The notes under the pieces: model-generated
Told to the model about the DNA's origin: nothing
Databases searched by the model: none
Seen by the model: the letters and a program-made list of their open reading frames with translations, nothing else
Shown: piece by piece, positions 32,545-38,354 of the stretch
Numbering within the stretch: position 1 is the first letter of the stretch
How the letters are laid out: each line of letters opens with the position of its first letter
DNA from: Pseudomonadota bacterium
Lineage (GTDB): Bacteria > Pseudomonadota > Alphaproteobacteria > Sphingomonadales > Sphingomonadaceae
Assembly: GCA_018240895.1 (NCBI GenBank)
Contig: JAFEEX010000026.1
Span: 1 to 38,354 of the forward strand
Direction of reading: 5' to 3'
Length of the DNA stretch: 38,354 bases
Position numbers and translations under genes: made by a program

Positions 32545-35133
32545 TCAGAAGCCGAAGCTGATCGTCCCGATAACCGTGCGCGGCGCGCCCAATTGGGCAT
32601 AGGTGATCGGGCTGGTCGCGCTCGACGTCTGGCTGATGAACGTGCCATCGAACCCGCCGACATAGCGCTGATCGAACAGATTGGTGACGTTGAACTGGAG
32701 ATAGGTCTTCTTGCCCAGACCAAACCGTTCAAGCGAAACCTTGGCGTCAAGATCCACCAGCGTATAGGCCGGGGCCTTCGCTGCGAATATCTGGGTCGGA
32801 ACGCCTGCCACAGTGACATAGAACGGCAGGTTCTGGTCGTTGACATAACGCGGCCCGGTGCGCTTCATCTGAACGCCCAGCGACACCAGGCTCAGATCAG
32901 CCTGAACACGCCCGCCAAAGCTGTAAACCGGCGCACCCGATTCACGCTTGCCCGCTGTTTGGTAGTAGGCAACCGAGCCGACGGTGGTGCATCCCAGGGT
33001 GCCATAGGTGACGTTGGCTGCCGTGCAGTTCGCCCCGGCATCGACGTTGTCGCGAATCTTGGAATGCAGGTACGAACCCATGGCATAAAGCGTGATCGCC
33101 TTGACCGGGCTATAGGCGATGCTGCCGTCGAACCCATATTTGTCGACCCGGCCAAGGTTGCGATAAATCGATGCGTTCAGATCGCGATCATAGGCCGAGG
33201 CAAGGCGGTTCTGGTAAATGGTGTACCAGGCCGAAACCTGAGCGAGCAACGATCCCGAACGGAAACGAACACCGCCATCAAAATTGTCGGTCGTTTCCGG
33301 CGTTGGCAGCGCAGCGGCCGAGTTCGCGGGGAAGTAGAACGAATTATAGAGATTGTCAGTGCCGGGAACCTGCAAGCCCTTTGAATAGTTGGCAAACAGG
33401 CTGAAATCGCGGGCGACCTTGTAGGTCAGCCCAACGTTGGGGAGCACCCTGTTGTAAGTGAAGATGCGCTGCTGCGGCCCTGCCGCCGCGGGATAGGCAC
33501 CGGCGTAAGCGGTAAGGCCCGCCGCGGTTGCCGGACAGCCAAGCGTGCCCCCCGCGCTGAAGGTGAAGCAGTGGTTGGTCAGATTGCGCTTGAAGAACGG
33601 CAGGCGGAGCCCGGCGGTCACGGTGAGAGCGTCACCGGCAAATTCGCCGCGATATTCGCCCGAAATCTGGTGCAGAATGGCAAAGGAAAGGCGATTGCGC
33701 TTTTCGATCATGTTTCCGCTTGCGTCGGTGATCGGCGCATCAATCGGGAAGGGATTGACCCCGAAGCCGTTCCCACGAAGGTAGCCCAGTTCACCGGTCT
33801 GCCTGTGACGGCCGCGATCATAGGAATAGGCGACGCGCACGGTGTTGTGGCTGTTGATGTCATAGCGCAGCGACGCGATCACCCCAAGCCGCCAGGTCAC
33901 GGTGTTGCTGGGGGCAAGCAGCCTGACGGTGTCCTTCGTATCACCATCGTTGTTCAGGTCACGCCCGAAGAAGTACTGGGTTCCCGAAAGATTGCCGAAA
34001 AAGCCGGTCAGGCCGGTTGTAGTTCCGACGGTGGCGGTGCCTTCAGAAGCAACCACCGTGCCACCGCCGTTGGCCTTGGTATATTGCAGGCTTGGATCAA
34101 CCGTCAGCACCAGACCATCGGCCAGGGTAAAGCGCGAATTGATGCGGATGTTGCCCGTATTCGACGGATTATAGCGGTATTCATAATCCGAGCCGCAGCT
34201 GCTGGCGGCGTCAGCGGTGCCGGCGACACCAGCGGGAACGACACAGCGCGCCACGGAATAGAACCGCTCCGCATCGGTCACGGGGAAGCGATTGCCGGAA
34301 CCCGATCCAACGACACGGGTGCCGTAGTTCATGTTCCACATCGGAATCGAACCGAAGAAATTGTTCCGGTTCGTGTTATAGTGGGCAGCGACCGAGATAA
34401 AATCACCGCCATCGCCCAGCGGCTGATAGATGCGGGCGTTTATCTGCTTCTTGTCGATCTTGCCAATTCCGCCATAGATCGCCTTGTTGGTGGCCGAACT
34501 TGCCGCGATGAAGGCGCGCAGTCCGGATGCAGTAAGATCACCCGTGTCCACTTCCCCAAAAACCCGCATGAAGTTGAAATCCCCCGTCGAACCGACGAAG
34601 CGGGCTCCAAAATCGTGAGCAGGCTTGCGCGTGCGGTAGTTGACGGTCGAGCCAGAGGCCGAGGCGGTTGGCGAATCGACGTCGGTCGATCCCAGGTTGA
34701 CATTGACCTGTTCGATCAGTTCAGGATCAAGCTGCTGGTTGGAATAGAGCGCATAGTTGCCGGTATCGTTAAGCGGAAGCCCGTCAAACGTCTGCGAAAT
34801 GCGCGTGTTGTCAAAACCGCGAATGAACAGTTTGCCGCCAGCCGAACCGAAGGGATCGTTGTTCTGGAAGCTGACCCCTGGAACCAGATTGATCGTGTCG
34901 TTGATCGTCTGCCCCGGCGTTTGCCGACCGATGATTGCCTGGTCCAGAACCTGCTTTGCCTTGGCCGTATCGGGAGCTTCGACACCGGCAACGCCGCGGT
35001 TGTTCGTGGCGGTCACCACGATTTCCTTCTCGAAGTCAACCGAGCCGGTGGACTGGGCCAGTGCCGGGCTCGCCAGCCCGCAGGCCAGGGAAACGCTGGC
35101 CGTGCCGGCCGCCAGGAAGTATTTGAATTGCAT
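32545..35133 (-). CDS. TonB-dependent outer-membrane receptor
   Basis: An 862-residue receptor for energy-dependent uptake across the outer membrane. A signal peptide (MQFKYFLAAGTASVSLACGL to ALAQ) is followed by a TonB box-like EIVVTATNN, a plug domain (about 35-165, with PGQTINDTINLVPGVSFQNN and LFIRGFDNTRISQ), then a 22-strand type barrel ending in Phe with QFNVTNLFDQRYV near the C-terminus. ATG 35133 starts the signal peptide; an in-frame ATG 35154 also exists. The substrate is unknown: no FecA-type signalling extension is seen. It diverges from the zinc exporter gene. Confidence 0.92.
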   Translation of the reverse strand: MQFKYFLAAGTASVSLACGLASPALAQSTGSVDFEKEIVVTATNNRGVAGVEAPDTAKAKQVLDQAIIGRQTPGQTINDTINLVPGVSFQNNDPFGSAGGKLFIRGFDNTRISQTFDGLPLNDTGNYALYSNQQLDPELIEQVNVNLGSTDVDSPTASASGSTVNYRTRKPAHDFGARFVGSTGDFNFMRVFGEVDTGDLTASGLRAFIAASSATNKAIYGGIGKIDKKQINARIYQPLGDGGDFISVAAHYNTNRNNFFGSIPMWNMNYGTRVVGSGSGNRFPVTDAERFYSVARCVVPAGVAGTADAASSCGSDYEYRYNPSNTGNIRINSRFTLADGLVLTVDPSLQYTKANGGGTVVASEGTATVGTTTGLTGFFGNLSGTQYFFGRDLNNDGDTKDTVRLLAPSNTVTWRLGVIASLRYDINSHNTVRVAYSYDRGRHRQTGELGYLRGNGFGVNPFPIDAPITDASGNMIEKRNRLSFAILHQISGEYRGEFAGDALTVTAGLRLPFFKRNLTNHCFTFSAGGTLGCPATAAGLTAYAGAYPAAAGPQQRIFTYNRVLPNVGLTYKVARDFSLFANYSKGLQVPGTDNLYNSFYFPANSAAALPTPETTDNFDGGVRFRSGSLLAQVSAWYTIYQNRLASAYDRDLNASIYRNLGRVDKYGFDGSIAYSPVKAITLYAMGSYLHSKIRDNVDAGANCTAANVTYGTLGCTTVGSVAYYQTAGKRESGAPVYSFGGRVQADLSLVSLGVQMKRTGPRYVNDQNLPFYVTVAGVPTQIFAAKAPAYTLVDLDAKVSLERFGLGKKTYLQFNVTNLFDQRYVGGFDGTFISQTSSATSPITYAQLGAPRTVIGTISFGF

Positions 35134-35476
35134 ATCTGTCAGTCCCCATTTCACCCGTCGGCCGGGCGCTCAGTCAACTCGGTTCGAATAGCGGACGGGG
35201 ATGCGAATCGCTCCCGGTCCATAGACCTGCCGTGCGTGATACAGGCCTGCCGCGGCCCTAAAAACACGGTTATTTGACACCTTGTTGACAGTCCAGCGCT
35301 GGCGGCGGCCCGCCCACGCCGCGAATGAAACTTTGTTACACCAGTGTCAGCAGGCTGGTAATCTTCGCACACGTTCGGGATTGATATGCAGCGAATTGCC
35401 GGGACTTTGGACATTGCATCCCGTCGAATCTTGCTGCACTGCGGCATTTGTGCAACGCTTGATCAAGGGCGAACAA
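35134..35476. other. 343-bp divergent region between TonB receptor and zinc exporter
   Basis: Holds the promoters for the receptor (minus) and the CDF gene (plus). Two TTGACA hexamers occur on the plus strand at 35274 and 35285 but neither has a matching -10. An imperfect inverted pair TTACACCAG...CTGGTAA lies at 35336-35362 and could be an operator. No Zur-type box was recognised. No small gene is supported. Confidence 0.45.
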
Positions 35477-36448
35477 ATGGGCGAACACCACGATCACGGC
35501 GAGCAAGGCCATGCGTCCGGACACGGCCACAACCATGGGCACGGGCACGGCCATCATCACCATCATCATGGCGGGGGCAGCCACGGCATGGCATTCGCCA
35601 TTGCGGTGCTGCTGAATGCCGGCTTTGTCGTTGCCGAAACCGCGGCCAGTTTCATCAGCGGATCGGCGGCATTGCTGGCCGATGCCGGGCACAACCTGGG
35701 GGATGTGCTGTCATTGCTGCTGGCCTGGGGGGCCAGCGTGCTGTCCACCCGGCCGGCGTCAAAGGGCTTTACCTATGGGCTGAAAAGCAGCTCGATTCTG
35801 GCAGCGCTGGCCAATGTCGCGCTGCTGTGGGTGGCGCTGGGCGCGGTTCTGATCGAAACGCTGCGGCGGTTCTGGCAGCCAGAGCCGGTCAACGGGCTGC
35901 AGATGATGATCGTTGCGGCAATCGGCATCGCCATCAACCTGGTGTCAGCCCTGCTGTTCGCAGGCGGACGCAAGACCGACCTTAACCTGCGGGCCGCGTT
36001 CCAGCACCTGCTGGCCGATGCGGTGGTTTCAGCCAGCGTGGTCTTTGCCGGGCTGGCGATCATGCTGACCGGCCTGCAATGGATCGATCCGGTGGCCAGC
36101 CTGATCATCACCATCGGCCTGGCCTGGGGAAGCTGGGATCTGCTGAAGGAGGCGATCCGAATGGGCCTGCTGGCGGTTCCGGCGCACATCGAGGAGGCCG
36201 AGGTGCGGCATTACCTTTCAGAACTGGACGGTGTCACCGCCATTCACGATCTGCACATCTGGCCGATGAGCACCACCGAAACCGCCTTTACCGCGCATCT
36301 GGTGATGCCGGCCGGGCACCCCGGCGACGCCTTCGTCCAAAGCGTTTCCACTCACCTAGAGGCGCATTTCGGCATTCATCACAGCACAATCCAGATCGAA
36401 CAGATCGCCGCCGAATGCAGCCTGCACGCCGGGCACGTTCACGCATAG
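35477..36448 (+). CDS. Cation diffusion facilitator, zinc exporter (CzcD/ZitB-like)
   Basis: A 323-residue inner-membrane metal exporter. The N-terminus is extremely His-rich (about residues 4-35, repeated HGH and a run of six His), a likely Zn-binding or sensor loop. Six membrane helices follow, with the metal-site signature ADAGHNLGDVLSLLLAW in helix II and LADAVVSASVVFAGLA in helix V (HxxxD and DxxxS patterns). The C-terminal cytoplasmic domain contains VTAIHDLHIWPMS. ATG 35477 is used; the longer frame upstream lacks signal. Zn2+ (with possible Cd2+ or Co2+) export is inferred from the family. Confidence 0.92.
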   Translation: MGEHHDHGEQGHASGHGHNHGHGHGHHHHHHGGGSHGMAFAIAVLLNAGFVVAETAASFISGSAALLADAGHNLGDVLSLLLAWGASVLSTRPASKGFTYGLKSSSILAALANVALLWVALGAVLIETLRRFWQPEPVNGLQMMIVAAIGIAINLVSALLFAGGRKTDLNLRAAFQHLLADAVVSASVVFAGLAIMLTGLQWIDPVASLIITIGLAWGSWDLLKEAIRMGLLAVPAHIEEAEVRHYLSELDGVTAIHDLHIWPMSTTETAFTAHLVMPAGHPGDAFVQSVSTHLEAHFGIHHSTIQIEQIAAECSLHAGHVHA

Positions 36449-36529
36449 AACCGGTCAATTGCCGTTCATCGACTGGCCGTTAGGAAGCAGGCCATTCACT
36501 CTTTCCCCAACCCTTTCCCGGAGACTGCC

Positions 36530-37045
36530 ATGCACCGTTCAAACCGCCTTGCCGCGCTGCTTGCCGGCGGCCTTGCCAGCATCGCGCTGATCACCCCCGC
36601 CCAGGCGCAGGACGATGCCAAGGCGCAGTTCCAGGCGCGCTATACCGCCTTGCGCAGCGCGATGGAGGCACATGATACCGCCGCGGTGAGCGCGGTCTTC
36701 GCCCCCGATTACCAGATCACCGACCTTAGCGGCGAGACGCATCCCGGCACTGATCTGATCGCCCGGATGAGCAAGATGGCGGCCCGCCCGGCTGACCCTT
36801 CGCGCCACGTTGAAACCACGGTGCTGTCAGCCGCCGTTTCCGGCAACAGCGCCACCGTGCAGCAGCAACTTGTTGCCGGCGGCAAGCGTACCGGTGACGA
36901 CGGGCAGGAACACACCATGGAAATGGTTGCGGAAAGCACTGACACCTGGGTCAAGACCGGCGATGTCTGGAAACTGTCAAAGACGGTTCAGGTCAGCCGC
37001 ACCGTCAAGCGCGACGGCGAGGTGTTTTTCCACGAAGGGAAGTAG
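36530..37045 (+). CDS. secreted NTF2-like (SnoaL/DUF4440) domain protein
   Basis: A 171-residue protein with a 26-residue signal peptide (MHRSNRLAALLAGGLASIAL to AQAQ) and a single NTF2-like domain: DAKAQFQARYTALRSAMEAHD, then VFAPDYQITDLSGET and DTWVKTGDVWKLSKTVQVSR. Such domains bind small ligands or have enzyme or scaffolding roles; no catalytic residues can be assigned. The stop codon is part of a small palindrome shared with the convergent SIMPL gene. Confidence 0.85.
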   Translation: MHRSNRLAALLAGGLASIALITPAQAQDDAKAQFQARYTALRSAMEAHDTAAVSAVFAPDYQITDLSGETHPGTDLIARMSKMAARPADPSRHVETTVLSAAVSGNSATVQQQLVAGGKRTGDDGQEHTMEMVAESTDTWVKTGDVWKLSKTVQVSRTVKRDGEVFFHEGK

Positions 37046-37058
37046 GCGGACCTACTTC
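37039..37058. terminator. small palindrome containing both convergent stop codons
   Basis: An 8-bp perfect inverted repeat, GAAGTAGG and CCTACTTC, with a 4-base loop, spans the 6-base gap between the NTF2-like and SIMPL genes. The TAG of the first gene is in one arm and that of the second in the other. No T run follows on either strand. Confidence 0.4.
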
Positions 37059-37768
37059 TCCAGCTCGAACACCATGGAGACATTGGCCAGAACGGTCGAT
37101 GGACGTTGATCGATCTTTGTCCCGGCATCGATTGCTGCGAACCCATACCTCACAACGGGAGCGTCGCTCACGTAGCTGGAATTGTCGGCAACCGACACGA
37201 TACGGCGAACGCGCATGCCAAGCTCTCGCGCGTATTGGTCAGCCTTCGCCTGGGCATCCTTGATATCTTGACCGCGGGCTTGGGCCAGGCTTTTCGGGTC
37301 GATATCGGAATTGAAGCCCCAACCTTTTTGCACCGTCACGTCAGTTGCCCCGGCCGCGACCAGTGCATCGAGTACCGAACCGGCCTGGCCGGGCTGCCGC
37401 AGCACGATCGACAGACGATGCGAGACCATAAAGCCGCGTTCGTCGTTGTTGCCCTCCGGATTCCGCGCCTGAGAGAAGTTGAACTCGGCGGTGCGGAAAT
37501 CGTCTTGCTTAACCCCCAACCCCGCCAAACGCGACCGCAGTCGGTCCATCTTCACAGCGTTGTCGCTCACAGCCTGCGATGCGCTGGTTGAGAAGTTCCG
37601 CACCCCTGCAGAAATGGTCATGGTCTCGGCAATCTGGGTTGAATAGCCCACGCCCGAAGCCGAAAGCCGGGTGTACTGCGAATCAGATTCGCTGCTGTTG
37701 GATGATGCCCCAATTAGCAGCGGAACTGCACATACCAAGCCGATCGCAGGAAAGTACTTTCGGTTCAT
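37052..37768 (-). CDS. SIMPL-domain (DUF541) periplasmic protein
   Basis: A 238-residue protein with a signal peptide or lipoprotein-less anchor (MNRKYFPAIGLVCAVPLLIG) and the SIMPL fold that covers most of the mature part: ISAGVRNFSTSASQAVSDN, FNFSQARN, and the C-terminal DAKADQYARELGMRVRRIVSV. Relatives include BP26 of Brucella and YggE of E. coli, linked with oxidative stress protection, but their exact function is not settled. ATG 37768 is used; it has a GGAGAAG ribosome binding site that lies in the loop of an inverted repeat (37762-37801). A TTG 12 codons upstream is less likely. Confidence 0.85.
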   Translation of the reverse strand: MNRKYFPAIGLVCAVPLLIGASSNSSESDSQYTRLSASGVGYSTQIAETMTISAGVRNFSTSASQAVSDNAVKMDRLRSRLAGLGVKQDDFRTAEFNFSQARNPEGNNDERGFMVSHRLSIVLRQPGQAGSVLDALVAAGATDVTVQKGWGFNSDIDPKSLAQARGQDIKDAQAKADQYARELGMRVRRIVSVADNSSYVSDAPVVRYGFAAIDAGTKIDQRPSTVLANVSMVFELEK

Positions 37769-37801
37769 ACCGGCTTCTCCTCTAGAAATCCGGTATGAAC
37801 C
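37762..37801 (-). promoter_or_regulatory. hairpin over the SIMPL gene start
   Basis: Perfect 12-bp inverted repeat: GGTTCATACCGG at 37762-37773 and CCGGTATGAACC at 37790-37801, separated by 16 bases. In the minus-strand mRNA the start codon ATG is inside the 3' arm and the GGAG ribosome binding site is in the loop. It may be a translation control hairpin or a protein operator. Confidence 0.6.
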
Positions 37802-37831
37802 CAAACGATTAATCGCGACTTACGATTACTT

Positions 37832-38354
37832 TTAAGCCGCCTCTTCCTTGCCCTTCAGCACGCGAACGGGTTCCTTGCGGCCTTCAACCACGTCCTTGTC
37901 GACCACCACTTCGGCAATGTCCTGCTCGGTCGGCAGGTCGAACATGGTGTCGAGCAGCAGCCCTTCGACGATCGAGCGCAGCCCGCGCGCGCCGGTCTTG
38001 CGCTCGATCGCGCGCTGGGCGATCGCCTCGAGCGCGTCGTCGGTGAAGGTCAGCTGCACATCCTCAAGGTCGAACAGCTTGGCGTATTGCTTGACCAGCG
38101 CGTTCTTCGGCTCCTTGAGGATCTTGACCAGCGCCTCGATGTCGAGGTCGTTGAGCGTGGCGATCACCGGCAGGCGGCCGACGAATTCGGGGATCAGCCC
38201 GAACTTCAGCAGATCTTCCGGCTCGGCCTTCTGGAGCAACTCGCCCACCCGGCGCTTGTCGGGATCGGCAACGTGTGCGCCAAAGCCGATCGAACGCTTT
38301 TGCAAGCGGTCAGCAATGATCTTTTCAAGGCCGGCAAAGGCCCCGCCGCAGATG
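37832..38354 (-). CDS. clpX: ATP-dependent Clp protease ATP-binding subunit ClpX, truncated
   Basis: The C-terminal part of ClpX, the unfoldase for ClpP. The frame is open to the window edge, so the zinc-binding domain and most of the AAA+ module are missing. Visible parts are [20 protein letters not shown] near the edge, [15 protein letters not shown] (the conserved block with sensor Arg), [16 protein letters not shown] and the sensor-2 region [13 protein letters not shown]. The end GKEEAA is a normal ClpX tail. About 174 residues are visible of an expected 420. Confidence 0.95.
   Translation of the reverse strand, partial: ICGGAFAGLEKIIADRLQKRSIGFGAHVADPDKRRVGELLQKAEPEDLLKFGLIPEFVGRLPVIATLNDLDIEALVKILKEPKNALVKQYAKLFDLEDVQLTFTDDALEAIAQRAIERKTGARGLRSIVEGLLLDTMFDLPTEQDIAEVVVDKDVVEGRKEPVRVLKGKEEAA

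Noticed and set aside
33571-35277. 568-codon plus-strand frame opposite the TonB receptor
   Set aside because: The minus-strand receptor has a signal peptide, plug and barrel; the plus-strand product has no recognisable features and is a shadow.
35400-35700. simple repeat in the CDF gene (GGC CAC series)
   Set aside because: The repeat is the codon run for the His-rich metal-binding N-terminus rather than an independent element.

Overview
The window reads as a chromosomal segment of a high-GC alphaproteobacterium, most likely of the order Sphingomonadales (Novosphingobium, Sphingomonas or Erythrobacter relatives). The grounds are a ChpT histidine phosphotransferase (CtrA phosphorelay), an RpoH heat-shock sigma factor with its hallmark RpoH box, a TorF-type porin, a large TonB-dependent receptor, an ATP12 assembly factor, a STAS-MlaE permease, and dispersed GCTTCGACAGGCTCAGC-type repeats familiar from sphingomonad genomes. 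Species assignment is inference. About 37 protein genes are supported, two cut by the window edges (an RluC-type pseudouridine synthase on the left, ClpX on the right), plus one RNA gene: RNase P RNA on the minus strand at about 23745-24157.

Layout. 1-2714 (+): a tight operon of pseudouridine synthase, PaiB-like protein, HAD phosphatase, small membrane protein and ATP12, with start/stop overlaps at every junction. 2724-6283 (-): a retrograde lipid-transport (Mla) operon of STAS-MlaE permease, MlaF ATPase, MlaD/MCE protein and lipoprotein. 6370-9342 (+): valS, carrying a palindromic repeat inside its reading frame. 9495-12937: a pyridoxal-reductase-like aldo/keto reductase (-), queE (+) and a HerA-type ATPase (-). 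13019-17349 (-): a TSUP exporter with its TIGR02186 partner, then an NfrB-like glycosyltransferase with an outer-membrane-like partner. 17493-20000: nhaA (+), a VOC-family protein (-) and a TorF porin (-). 20298-22402 (+): metallophosphatase and UDP-glucose dehydrogenase. 22491-24712: an accessory-looking island with an MT-A70 methyltransferase, a BglII/BstYI-like restriction endonuclease, rnpB, and a secreted hypothetical protein bracketed by duplicated amidase C-terminal codons. 24722-28558: amidase, chpT, JAMM peptidase, rluD-like gene and rpoH. 28559-30285: a 615-bp gene-poor stretch with a CtrA-type half-site, then a MraZ-like fusion protein. 30313-38354: an outer-membrane protein, mtgA, a secreted hypothetical, a TonB receptor, a His-rich CDF zinc exporter, an NTF2-like protein, a SIMPL-domain protein and clpX.

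Much of the content is envelope biology (lipid transport, polysaccharide or phage-receptor-like export, porin, TonB receptor, peptidoglycan synthesis and cleavage) mixed with conserved information-processing genes. The strongest candidates for something new are: the palindromic element translated within valS; the compact restriction-modification pair beside rnpB and the synonymously diverged amidase fossil next to it; the MraZ-like double-repeat protein whose DXXXR motifs are degenerate and which is fused to an unknown C-terminal domain; and a perfect 12-bp hairpin that buries the start codon of the SIMPL gene and puts its ribosome binding site in the loop.
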